This document shows, one piece after another, positions 1-11,034 of a DNA stretch of 64,000 nucleotides. Under the pieces are notes generated by a model. The model was not told the origin of the DNA, did not search any database, and was given only the letters and a program-made list of their open reading frames with translations. The DNA is from Owenia fusiformis (Eukaryota > Annelida > Polychaeta > Sabellida > Oweniidae), in contig CAIIXF020000009.1 of assembly GCA_903813345.2 (NCBI GenBank), positions 26,820,740 through 26,884,739 of the forward strand. The letters run 5' to 3'. The position numbers and the translations under genes are program-made. Position 1 is the first letter of the stretch, and the number at the start of each line of letters is the position of its first letter.

Positions 1-595
1 TGATTTGGTGAGTGATACCTAATATTAGAAAGTATAATTCAACAGGCTTAACTTCACAAAATGCAAGATATTTCATGGTACAGTAAGAAAATGTTAAATC
101 AGTAGTATTCAGTATGCAATTGGAGATATGGGTCATACAACATCCATTTATGAATGCAAACAAAAGAGACATTTGAAAAGCTGACAGAAATGATGATCTG
201 GCCTACAGCATTCTTAGACAATTTTTAAATATAAAAGTGTAATAATGTTTTATTTGATTTTCTCTGATTATATATGATATTATCATTTTCCTGTAAAAAA
301 ATAATGATGATTTAACTCTTAGCTGTCTGTTGATGAATCGCCATTCTGCTTTAAGGAACAAAACAAATGTCATCCAAAAGTTGTAACAAGTTATCATGAG
401 TGCAAATTTAGTGAAATGGTATGGACAGCTAAGAGAATTTTTTCAAAATGTCAGTAGAATTGTTTATTGCAATAAATAATAACAAATCTTAATTTCTAGT
501 TTTCTTATTGCTGAATTTCAAAATAGGTGCATTGTTCATATGTCTACAAAAAAGTACCAGTCATTTCTCCAGCATTGAAGGACTAAACAGATACA
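1..595. other. intergenic sequence, nothing recognised
   Basis: AT-rich sequence with only short random reading frames. No exon of a known gene, no RNA gene and no element end is visible before the transposon that begins at 596. Confidence 0.5.
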
Positions 596-754
596 CAGGC
601 TGGTATCGAAATATTTGTCCGCTGTGACGGAGCATGCTATTTTTCATAAAAACACTAAGAATACTTCACGATTTATTTTTTAACTCATATGTCTCGTTAT
701 ACCATACAAAATTACTTACTCCATGCAATGGATATATCATTTGAAGTCCAATTA

Positions 755-1219
755 CGCTGGGAAGAAAAGCTATTGAAAATGGCGCCGGAGTATTATACTT
801 TAAAATGTACCATTTCTTGTTTAACTTTCTAATGGCACGATATAGTGACATGATAATATTTACACATGGTTTCAGCATAACTATGAAGGTATAAATGAGA
901 TGTTGATGTATTTGGTCTTTTTAATTCTTTTATAAAAAATAATGTTTAATTTTTTTTGTCCGCTGTGACGGAGCAGTTGCAAATGTGAACTGTGAAAATG
1001 CTCCGTCACAGCGGACAAAAAATATTAATACTATTTTTTATAAAAAAAATTGGAAAGACCCAATGCATTAATATCTCATTAATACATTCAGAGTTATGCT
1101 GAAAACATATGTTAATATTATCGTGTCACTATATCATGCCATTAAAAAGTTAAAAAAGAAATGGTACATTTTAGAGTTTGATACTCTGGCGCCGTTTTCA
1201 ATAGATTTTACTCCTAGCG
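755..1219. mobile_element. foldback MITE inserted in the transposon's left TIR
   Basis: The whole 465-bp element is one imperfect palindrome with arms of about 200 bp, roughly 80% matching by eye. The ends are CGCTGGGAAG and, inverted, CGCTAGGAGT. It is flanked by TTA at 752-754 and TTA at 1220-1222, a 3-bp target duplication. Sequence on either side joins up with the uninterrupted right TIR of the host element. The centre holds two inverted copies (958-975 and 999-1016) of the 18-mer that also marks the host transposon's ends. Confidence 0.8.
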
Positions 1220-1237
1220 TTATCACGATGCGGTAGC

Positions 1238-1711
1238 CAAACTGCTTGCCTACTATGCACGCTGTTTGAAAGACTGACAAACTGCGCGCCTATCAACATT
1301 GCATCATAAAAGTTGGAGTCTGTGTTTTCAAACGTCATTTTAAGACATTTATTCTGAATTGTTTTATAGTTCCACACGTCCATTCGGTGGCGATTATATG
1401 ATTCAACCATGTGATAGCGAAATGTATGTCCAGATGAACGTAGGTTAAAAAATATAAGCAGATTAATACAAAAAATTGACATCGATTTTTCGATCACCGA
1501 TACATAAGTTGATATCGCACGTTTCACAGAAATAGAAAACACTTGGGTTTTGATTCACAGGTAAATCTCAACCCAGTTCTTCCGTACAATACAAAATATT
1601 TCGTATTACAACAGATGAACATGACAGAAAGAAGTAATAAAACACAAACTGCGCGCCTATTTTAGCCAGAAATCACAAACTGCGTGCATACTCTTCCAAA
1701 CTGCGTGCATA
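1238..1711. repeat. left subterminal motif array (CAAACTGCGCGCCTA)
   Basis: Six copies of a motif near CAAACTGCGYGCMTA occur at about 1238, 1255 (reversed), 1278, 1645, 1674 and 1696. All but one point the same way. The mirror array sits at the other end of the element in the opposite orientation. Repeated subterminal motifs of this kind are usually transposase binding sites (inference). Confidence 0.75.
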
Positions 1712-2034
1712 TTATTGATGACTTCTCAGTAATGCAGGCCTATGTGATTTCATGGGAGTACTTATAGAGATTAAAAAGGTTGAAATAAATCAAAAACTAA
1801 AATTGGGTTGATGGTTGACAACCAGTGGAAATGTACATATTTATATTTTATTTTGTTCTTGTCTATATGATTTTATATAAGTATGATGCAATGATTCGAC
1901 TTCATCATATCATATGTAGAGTTGAGTTCAAAAATCTCATGAAAATGGTTTTGTTCTATTGGGGTCCTACTAAAAGGCACCCAGGTGCCGAAGTGCCGAA
2001 CTTGCCTATTTTACTACTTTATTTCAAACTAACA

Positions 2035-2475
2035 CTATTTGATGCATGGTGCAACATAAATACAAATTGAATTGTGTAAATATATATTGAATCTTTTTTT
2101 CGCGAGAGAGTCGCCATTTGGTTCGTGGCCAAACAAATCAATGTTCCCACCCTCTTTTGTAAGTCCTGATGCAGTATTTTTCCCATCAACGCTAATGACA
2201 TACTTTTTATCATTCTCCAGCATTGGAAACGCTTCTTTGATTATTCCTGGCTTCAGTTCTCTGGGGATTATAAGATCAAGGCCATTAAAGTTTCTGATTG
2301 TTTTTTCAGTCGGAACGGCAAATTTATTTGGTGGGACTCCCTGTCGAGTGTCACCTGCCATGAATCGTAGAAACTTCCCATGGAATTGTCTACAACAAAC
2401 CTTCCAAAATTTCATTGTTTCTGGACTATATATCATTTGTCGGGTGTTCATTTTCGCTACGTAATATTCGACCAC
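2035..2475 (-). pseudogene. transposase-like protein fragment, C-terminal part
   Basis: A 146-residue open frame on the minus strand of the 3-kb transposon. It contains FWKVCCRQFHGKFLRFMAG and, further on, KYVISVDGKN followed by NIDLFGHEP. This arrangement (a charged helical stretch, then a VDGK strand and a D-LFG-E motif) looks like the start of a catalytic core, with the aspartate of VDGK a possible active-site residue. I do not recognise the family. It resembles, from general memory, uncharacterised proteins of marine invertebrates, and assigning it would need a profile search. The frame begins on GTG and stops before a complete catalytic triad, so it is either broken or one exon of a spliced gene. 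Confidence 0.5.
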
Positions 2476-2495
2476 ATCAAAAAGGAGAAGAAGTG

Positions 2496-2846
2496 CTACT
2501 GTATATTATCAAGGGGGATTGAATTTGTTGAGATGAGGGTAAGGAAATTGAGGAAGGGTTGACACAATGTATTATTTCTTTTAAGGTTTGAGAGGACATC
2601 GGGCAAGAGGTTTTCACAGTCTTTTAATGTTTTTTCAAATGAGTCACTGGTACCTTTAAATAATCGCCTCTTTGGTTTCTTGATTGGTTTCCTTTTCTTC
2701 ATCTTGTTTAATTCTGAAGGGGGTGTCATTGTTTTTGAAGATGCGATGTTGTTATCTACATCTTTGTTAGGGTCAGACTTTGGTTTCTTTTTATATAGGG
2801 ACAGGTTTAGTGACTGGCGTTTACGTTTTCTGAAAATACACAACAA
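2496..2846 (-). pseudogene. basic N-terminal fragment of the transposon protein
   Basis: A 116-residue open frame on the minus strand, just upstream of the 2035-2475 frame in reading direction and separated by a stop and a frame change. It is rich in lysine and arginine (MKKRKPIKKPKRRLFKG), like a nuclear-localisation or DNA-binding tail, and ends in a hydrophobic segment. It probably belongs to the same protein. No known domain is seen. Confidence 0.4.
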
Positions 2847-2868
2847 ACTTGCACACAGCTTGCAAATT

Positions 2869-3373
2869 AGGCGCGCAGTTTGTAAATATAGGCGCGCAGT
2901 TTGTAAATATTAGGCACGCAGTTTGTGAAATCCACGTGAAAGTATGCACGCAGTTTGACAGCGAAAAAAATAAAATCACGTTAATGGCTTGTCACTGTTT
3001 AACACACAAACTATATGACTTAAACCATGTGCAGCAATCCTATATCTTTCAGTATATGCAAACACAAGGGCTGAATAAACGTCAAACTACGAAAAACAGT
3101 CATTATATGACGAAACACTGTATAATTTGAACACGAAAGCTCCTTGGGAACCTTATTTTGAGATAACTAGATATGCATCGGGAAAAAAAACGAGTGCTAC
3201 GTATAAATTAAGTTAGTCTCCACATCTTGGTACTGTCTGAAAACCAAAACTAACCTTGTATTTCCAGTAATTTCCATCCTCTTGGGAGTCGTGTCCTCCC
3301 TGTCTGCCATTTTGTGAATAGGCGCGCAGTTTGTCAGTGTTCCAAACTGCGTGCATAGTAGGCGCGCAGTTTG
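2869..3373. repeat. right subterminal motif array (TAGGCGCGCAGTTTG)
   Basis: Copies of TAGGCGCGCAGTTTG or TATGCACGCAGTTTG lie at about 2869, 2889, 2911, 2943, 3318 and 3358, with one reversed copy at 3342. The array is the mirror image of the one at 1238-1711. Confidence 0.75.
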
Positions 3374-3760
3374 CCTACCGCTCCGTGGTTATTGGACTTC
3401 AAACAGAAGTGAAGGTTACACGCAAATGATATATCCATTGCATGGAGTAAGTAATTATCTTTGATATAACGAAACATATGAGTTAAAAAATAAATCGTGA
3501 AGCATTCTTAGTGTTTTTATGAAAAATAGCATGCTCCGTCACAGCGGACAAATCTTTAGATACCAGCCTGTGAGATACATCTTTTGAAACTGAAAATTAT
3601 TTCCACCTTGCCAGGCCAGTTCTGGGGGTTTTAGTGAAAGTTTAGAAGGCATTCATTTTACTATATCGACTGGTTGGTTCATATTGCCAGTCAAGAATGC
3701 AATTGACGACTGGCAATTTTCTTGCTGTTTCAGTCCTGGTCATTACCGGTGGTAATTTTT

Positions 3761-3823
3761 AAGTGGGTGCGAATGGGTATCCTGCGAGATGGGTTCTAGC
3801 AGAATACCCATTCGCACCCACTT
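3761..3823. repeat. perfect 20-bp hairpin
   Basis: The arm 3761-3780 (AAGTGGGTGCGAATGGGTAT) is exactly complementary to 3804-3823, with a 23-nt loop. A shorter relative, AAGTGGGTGCTGCACCCACTT, occurs near 26699. It could be the core of a small foldback MITE. Confidence 0.75.
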
Positions 3824-4017
3824 GAAAATGAGAAAAATAAAAAACTAGGTATATTTTGACCTTGACCTTGTGAATAAGAGCATTATTACAAATTGAGCAA
3901 ATGATAACAAAAATCAATGATCAATAGTCACCCAACACCACTAACCCACGAAAACAGGTCAGTAAAATGGTGCCTTTATGAATATGTCACATTTTGGGTG
4001 ATAACATAATTAAATCT

Positions 4018-4150
4018 TAAACAAGGCTCTAACATGCAAAATGTCACCGCCTGCCATTTATTACAGACACTGTATGCTGAAAACCAACTGCCAAATGCTG
4101 AACACCAACTGCAAAACACCAACCAACTTGGAGTACTGAGACTCCTCATA
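4018..4150 (+). repeat. fragment of GTCACC-ended dispersed repeat
   Basis: It shares the stretch reading ACATGCAAAATGTCACC and a following CAAACACCA-rich part with copies near 17812, 32110, 32470 and, inverted, at 48119-48260. The ends of this copy are not resolved. Confidence 0.55.
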
Positions 4151-6679
4151 AGCCTGGCAACCACAAATACTTTCACAAATACAACTTCTAAAACAAAACT
4201 TTGGTTGTGTCTGCTACGGAGTTCAGGATTATATTATTCACATATCATTTTAACACCATAAGCAGTAATTTGTAATTTCTAGGTATCACATTTCCAAAAA
4301 GACCTTGGCCAAGTACTTTGTGAACTTATTATGTTTAAGTTTAGAGGTGCAATAACGTAGGTACACTATGTAAAATCCTATGATTAATACTTGTGATAAC
4401 ATCTTATATTGATGTTTAATTTGTTGTTTAATCCAATATCACAGAAAGTATCATTCAATATTATAACATCTGATCCGGACTCAAATATCATTAGAGAATG
4501 ATACCCGATTAAACCAAAATATATTCCAGTTTAACCTGATATAATTTAAGTCAGGATCAGATTAAACAGTATTATACGCATATCATTTTCTATTATAACA
4601 GGTTTCAAAGTGGTATAATACAAATTATACATATCATTTTTTGTATAATACAAATTAAACTGGAATATACCGAGACCAAACAGATTATACTGTATTATAC
4701 GGTTCAGAAATTAATGGCACTTTGTTTTCATAACGTCAGACCTTAATTAAACAAGCTAACGTAAATATTTACATAAGGTTATTCTAGAAGTTTTTTGAAA
4801 CTCATGTTTGACCATTTGTCTCAGACTGAAATCCGATATTGTTTTTTTGGCAATCGCACCCCCCCCCCTCCCAACCCTGCGACTGAAAGTTGGCTACGCC
4901 CCTATACATGGCTAATAGGGGCACTATTACGCTACGTGCAGAGTCTAGTTATATACTACGAGAAGACGAAACTCTCTTTTAAGAAGTGAAGTCGAACAAA
5001 TGCAAAGGGTAGGGCACTATAGAAGGGGATCATACAAAAGCACGATCTATTTCACAACGCCTTTAATTTTTGCTCTTCAACTGTTGCCCTTTGTGCATTT
5101 AAAAAATAAAATATCTTAATCTGATTTGTTCAACCTTCCTTATCGCTCAGTTCTGCAATATTACGTCCACATGTTATTTAGGCTTACATGCATGTCATTT
5201 GCGAAATAGCTGTAAGACATTATGAGAATGAATATGGGAATTTCCACGAAATATGTTGTTCACATGATTATATACACATATCTGCATAACAATCGGAGAC
5301 AGAAGTCAAAATATTGTCCAATAAAGAATATAACATTTAGTGATAACAAAAGCATTAATCGCTATATAGTTCTCTTTGTCTTAGTCTTTGTTTTCTTAAC
5401 TGCGGAAGTCTACCAACATCACCTAGATTACATAAGAGATCATCTAACAGTCTAAAATTGCTTTTAATCGCAAGTTAAAGTATTCCGACCAAAAGTTGTA
5501 TACCTGTAATTTTTTTTTTTGGGGGGGGGGGGCGATGTTACATCACATAACTACAACGTTCATATAGAAATATACAATAAGCATGTCGTATAAAAGCTAA
5601 AATTATAAATACTCATTTCAAAGTCATTCTGTTCATGGAAGCGTCAAGCTATGAAAAACAATGCTAAACACTAAAATAAACAAATCAACTTGATTACGTT
5701 TGAAAACTTCTTGAGAGATGATGGACAAATGTATTTTTCTAACTCATTAGAACGTCTGTCTGATTGAAATACTATTTTTTAAATACAAACATAAATGAAT
5801 AAATCTTGGTCAGAAGTCTGAACATTGTCCAACGAAATAATAAGAATCTACATTTAACATTTAATGATTACAAAAGGATTAATTGCTATATAGTCTTTGT
5901 CTTAGTCTTTGTTTTTCTAACGGTGGAAGTGTACCAACATCACCTTGATTACAGAAGATCTAACAGTCTAAAATTGCTTTTAATTCCCGGGTTTTAATTA
6001 CATTGTATGAATAGAGTTTTTTGCCTCTCTTTTCATTTTTAAACCGGTCTCTGTTTCCGTATTTAACAATTTATTGTGATAAATTATTTCAGTTAGTGTC
6101 GAATTCAAAACAATTTTCTACATTATAGTCCCCTCCTCTTGCACTGACTAAATATTAAAATAAGCCAGTCTGATTGCGAATTTACAAATCCTATAAAAGT
6201 AGCTTCAAGCCGCCTTTTAATCAGATAAAACAATAAGTTAATTCATCTGATTGCGAAAAAACGAATCAATCTAATTATCTGATCTCCATGCTATTTGATT
6301 CGTGCATTATCTACAAGCCAATCGGGCAAGGGTGAAATTATTTCATTTGAAAACAGAAATAAATATTATAACCCCTCTAGCATAACTGTTCGGGAGAAAT
6401 TCATACAAAAATAAGGTACACAACTGATGAGGGATCGCACGCAATACACGCACCCCTCTCCTCCTCCTCCGTGTTTGCCCACACACGACCATATTTGATA
6501 ATTTTTCAAAGGAAAAAGCATTTCCCCCGGGAATATAGGTGTAGCGGTTGCCAGAAGTCGCACAGTTTGGGAGTCAGGGTATCCTGATCCATGCCTCGTC
6601 GCCTGATTGGTCTGATATTTAGAGGGGGCGCAAAGATGATTAGGGGTGGGGGGGTAAACGTGGAAGTTGCCAAAATATC

Positions 6680-6885
6680 CTAGGGCGTATCCAGGGGGGG
6701 GGGGTGTGATGGGTGCGATCGCACCGCCCCCCTTAACAATAAAAATAAAACCCTGAGAAAGAAGAAGAAAGGAGCTTTAAAATGCTGCTCAGGCCACAAT
6801 CGTACCCTCCTGACTGAAAACCGAAAACTTTTTGGCGATCGCACCCCCTCCCCCCCCCCCTGACTGAAAGCTGGCTACGCCCCTG
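6680..6885. mobile_element. MITE with GGGGCGTAGCCAG ends, 5-bp duplication
   Basis: A 206-bp element with left end CTAGGGCGTATCCAGG and right end, inverted, CAGGGGCGTAGCCAG. ATATC flanks it on both sides (6675-6679 and 6886-6890). G- and C-runs lie just inside each end. A truncated relative is at about 4845-4905, ending in TTGGCTACGCCCC. Confidence 0.75.
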
Positions 6886-7177
6886 ATATCTGTTTTTGGT
6901 CATCAATAAAACTATATTTATATGGTGAGGATTTATGGGTTTTAATAACAATAGGCTTTATATATGTATAATTAATCCAAATTCATGTTGTATCATGTTG
7001 GCTATATCGTTTCAAGTGAAGAATTAAGAACTGAAATCGGGGTTGACTTAGTTTGAGCAGAGACATATAAAATATATATGTTTTATATGTCTCTGGTTTG
7101 AGTCGGGGAACAAAATCTAATCAGACAGACGGATAAATTAATATTTGCTTTAATAAATGAGTATTATAGGTTATAGG

Positions 7178-7364
7178 CAGGCCTGTAGCCAGGGGAGGGG
7201 TTCCCCCCTGGCCAAAGATTCTTTCAAAATCATGCAGTTTTCACCATTTTGAGCATTTTTCGTGTGATTTTAGCCATATTTGGACCAAAATTGTCAAATG
7301 TGAACCCCCTAGACATTTTTGAAAACTGCCCCCCCCCCCTTGGCAAATCCTGGCTACGGGCCTG
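7178..7364. mobile_element. MITE with CAGGCCYGTAGCCAGG ends
   Basis: A 187-bp element with near-perfect 16-bp inverted ends, flanked by GGTTATAGG at 7169-7177 and 7365-7373 (an 8- or 9-bp duplication, depending on where the end is placed; hAT-like). A second copy in opposite orientation is at 37877-38025. Another fragment with only one end is at about 8137-8162. Confidence 0.75.
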
Positions 7365-10300
7365 GGTTATAGGCAGTATCATGGGAACCAAGGAAATGTG
7401 TATTATTTTCTGTTTACTTCAGAATTCAGTGAACCATCTGTAGATTGAAAAACAAGGATCAATAAATACAACTACTCAAAATCAAACATTAGAAATCTAT
7501 TTTTGACTGGACACATTTTTGTTCTCGAATGCCAACTTTGATTTGAATGATTTCAATCAAATAGGTAGGTGTGAATATTTTCGAAATAAATGTATATACA
7601 CATATTTTGTACCAAATGTATGACATAAACGGCAATCGCGTGCAAAGACCGAACGGAATGCGTTCGCTTTTTTCGCCGTTTGGTATTTTACCGTGTCGGC
7701 ATTTCACAAAAAACGATTTTTAAAAATTTCAACAAAATCCGTGATTTGCGTGATATTTGATCATACACGCTAAATTGATGCGTGATTTCTATTTTTCCAG
7801 CAAATGCGTAACAATCACGCCTAATGCGTGAGGGTTGACAGGGCAGTTATTACATCAGAGACATATAAAACGTGACCTGATCGGGAGAGGATTCGGGTTG
7901 TATACAGTACACACATTGCTATCTCTTTATGCATGTTTAATTGCCAAATTACTATAAAAACAAGCTGGAGTAACATTAAGTATTTATTTAGTATTTTGTT
8001 ATCACACATCAAAAGGCGCATTTGAAGTTCAGAAAATTCAAGAAGACTTGGATAGACATTATGTATTTATATATTTATATGTTATGAATTTATTTTGTAT
8101 TCAATTCGAATTCTGTTGAGTTGGACTCCTTGAACATCCCCCCCCCCCCTTGGCTACGGGTATAAGTACCTTCGGCACAGGAGAGAATAATATTAGACTT
8201 CTGCAATGCAACTAATTAGAGAGACCTAAATGAAAATAATGTAACAGTGTCTACTTCGGGTAACTGTTCCTGTAGAAAATATACAATTGTAGTCCATCAC
8301 AGAGTTCATTTATTTCACGAAAGCGTCAAAGGACATTGCCTCTAAACACTAAGATAAACAAATTAACTTCCGCAGAAACATCCTGTAGAGGAAAATGGCT
8401 TTTCATAACGGATTAGAATAGCCAGTCTCTCTGATTGTATACATGTAATATATTAGATACATTTTAAATTAAATGAATTTTGACGGATTATGTGATTCCT
8501 GGGAAATGAAAAATAGTTTATTTTTCCTGGCTGTTTAATGAAAGCACATTTAAAAATCTCCATTCATTAACATCTAACGGGCTTTGAAAACCAGGGACTG
8601 AAAACGAGGAATCAATGGTAATTAATATGATCTTAGAATTTGTACACATGTATGAGAGGTGCGAAAGGCAGGCTGACCGTGCGGTCGCCGTATGGTTGAC
8701 ATGCGGACAATGTAAGAATGCGAAGGGTGTCTGTGTTCCCCTGGTCTGGCCGTATGATTGCTACAAATGGATATGCATGGATTTATTGCACTCGACAGAG
8801 TTATGTTTATGTCTTTTGAACGGTGGCTCTCCCTCGATGCACTGTTAATAAATGATACTATAAGCTTTATTGGATGTGAATTCACCCTTTCAAATTCCAA
8901 ATAAATAAAGCACACAATTTAAGTGTGACAAAAAAGAGCAAAACTGAAAACCCGTTCACCTATAGTGCCCGACATTACGTTAATAAACAATTTCCACATG
9001 TTGAAATATATTGCTATTTGATTGAGTTCAAGACAAAACATTTTGGAATTGTTTCACATAATGTAATATTCCTCGGATTTGATGCATACACATGTATCAC
9101 AATCAGAGACAAGGGTCTTATACGGGGTCTTACATTTGGAAAACCAATCTATGAGAAGTATTAGATTATCACAAAAGATAAATAACTTTTAAAACTGCGG
9201 TTAGGTAGCATCTTGATTACAGTAAAGACAGGTCATCTAGGAATTATTCCTGCCTCTAATTCCTTAAACCGCTTCGCTGAACAGTGCCAAAATATTTCAG
9301 TCAGATCCTAAAACAAAACTATTTTTATTTTTAATCGGTTATCCCCTCACCTTGTCAACATGGTCAATGTCTTTGCCTGCATCTGGTTTTGCCCACCATT
9401 GGGAGGGAGCCGATATACACATTATAGATTACTTACTTGCCATGGACAGGGGGGGGGGCACAGAAACGAACAATCTGGGGTCATAAAAGATAATTGGGGA
9501 AGGGGGAGGGGAGGTGGTGAATAGTGAAGTCTGGGAGCGAAGTTAAGGGGTACTGAAATCTTTCTTTTGATATTTAGTGATTGAATGGAGACTCGTTTCC
9601 ACTCCCCGCACTCTAGTAAAATTTAAATATTTGATCCAAAGGAGTTATTTTGTATCAAACTTGCATTCCGATTAATTAACACTCCCACGATTGTACCGCT
9701 TCACTATTGTCTAAGATAATAATAATGAATTCACGGGACACTGTAGCCTTCCTTTTAAACTTTAGTGGTTGGATCAGAGACATAAAAACAATTATAAATA
9801 TTTGATTTAGGGAGGTATTTGCAATCCAACTCTGATGATACAAGACTAGTCAGCCAAGACTAAATCCAGGGGACTAAATTATGAACTTATTTATCATTTA
9901 GACTATTGAGTTCATTAAATTATTATTCCATAGATATCGCATTTAATCCTGTCAACACAATCGTGTTAATTGGCATGATATTTAATCAGAGAGACGGTTT
10001 AAAAAGTTGTTGATTAATGATTAAGTATTAAGTATTAATGATTAAGTATTAGGAAAAATCCTAATTCAAAGTTTTTGTTCTCTCGCAATAGCAAACCCCT
10101 CGCCGGGCAAGCATTCTTTACAAACGTGAAGTTGAGCAGTTTTGAAAATTGTCCATTTTGAACCATCGCCTTGTATATTTTTATAACTGCCCTTAAATCA
10201 CGATAACCGTGATTCCCGAAAGCTGAGATAACTATGGCACACAAATACTAGTAGCCGTTATGGAAAATAAAAACACCGAATTTTGAAATGGGTTAAAATG

Positions 10301-11034
10301 TCGCTGTCTTACGTTGTCTCAGTTAACAATGTAGCTTTAATATTAAGACATATTGATTTCAATTAATAAAGTGCCCACATTTTTCTTTCATGGAGCGCAT
10401 TGAAGCAATCCAATATTATAATAAAACCGCTAATAATCTAAATGGGCGCCCGTGTTTTTGCAAGCACGTTATAAATGCTAAAACTAAAATATATCTTTCA
10501 ACTGCTGCACTAATCACTTCTGGTGACTTATTTTGAAAAATCATTTATATTAATTCATTACAACTTTCAAATGTCAAAACTTAATTTATCAATACCCGCT
10601 TTTATTAAAACACTCAATATGTCTATGTCAACAAGATAGTGTCAACACGTTGTGTCAACAACATGTAACCTAATGTAAACAAATTATACGCAAGAGCAGA
10701 GAAATGTATCATCCAGTATAATATGTTTTTCCCAGTTGAACCAGATGGAATATAACAGCTGATAACAACTGATAACAAATTAAAACAAATTATACAAGTA
10801 TCAGAGGAGAAACTCCAAAAAAGTCCGTATCATTCATTGTTATAATTATGTCTTATACATAAACCTATGATAACAGGTTAAAACGAATTAAAACAACTGA
10901 TATGTATGTTTAATAGGTTTATGATACTGTATTAATCATGGGATTTTACATAGTGGTAGTGGGTACATAAGTTCAGGTAAGGTAAGTTGAGTGCTTTAAA
11001 ATTTTCTCAGAATTCTTTCATCACTGGTTTATAT

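Larger units (their letters stand above)
596..3570. mobile_element. 3-kb DNA transposon of unidentified superfamily
   Basis: The two ends are inverted copies of each other. The left end, from CAGGCTGGTATC at 596, matches the reverse complement of the right end finishing at 3570 over about 155 bp, including the 18-mer GTCCGCTGTGACGGAGCA (617-634, and inverted at 3532-3549). The homology resumes after a nested MITE (755-1219) and runs to about 1293 on the left and 3318 on the right, so the full inverted repeat is about 250 bp. The flanks AGATACA (589-595) and GAGATACA (3572-3579) suggest a decayed 9-bp target duplication, but this is not clean. Inside are a symmetric array of short motifs and two minus-strand fragments of a protein. 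No DDE motif could be placed, so the superfamily is open. Confidence 0.8.
3571..4318. other. intergenic spacer with a perfect hairpin and a repeat fragment
   Basis: No gene is seen. It holds a hairpin at 3761-3823 and, at about 4018-4150, one fragment of the GTCACC-ended dispersed repeat. Confidence 0.5.
5150..9340. repeat. degenerate internal repeats of the CACTA-type element
   Basis: The segments 5330-5480 and 5850-6000 are diverged direct repeats; both include TTAGTCTTTGTTTT and a following CCAACATCACC. The segment 5630-5790 resembles 8290-8430, and 5150-5350 weakly resembles 8970-9170. The short frames in these segments translate to similar peptides only because the DNA is repeated; I do not call them genes. 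Confidence 0.5.
4364..10955. mobile_element. CACTA-type (EnSpm) DNA transposon, non-autonomous
   Basis: The element starts CACTATGTAAAATCC at 4364 and ends with the inverse at 10955. The terminal inverted repeat is about 27 bp with one mismatch. The trinucleotide GTA flanks both ends (4361-4363 and 10956-10958), and the paralogous copy 2 has GTA once at 12459-12461 with no insertion. CACTA termini and a 3-bp duplication are the marks of the EnSpm/CACTA superfamily. Both subterminal zones (about 4364-4710 and 10620-10955) are full of short related AAATTATAC-like motifs, also typical. No transposase frame is visible in 6.6 kb. The interior carries nested MITEs and degenerate internal repeats. 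Confidence 0.8.

Noticed and set aside
2072-2464. 130-residue plus-strand frame
   Set aside because: Antisense shadow of the transposase-like frame at 2035-2475, which has the more protein-like composition.
5222-5997. Two similar peptides (LVFVFLTAEVYQHHLDY and LVFVFLTVEVYQHHLDY)
   Set aside because: They arise from a DNA repeat inside the CACTA-type element; the frames differ at the ends and have no gene context.
7058-7095. Short palindrome GAGACATATAAAA
   Set aside because: AT-rich and short; a half copy at 7857 is too little to define an element.
8615-8915. Overlapping frames on both strands with several cysteines
   Set aside because: No known cysteine spacing, and they lie inside the CACTA-type element; checked as a possible FYVE finger of RUFY and not matching.
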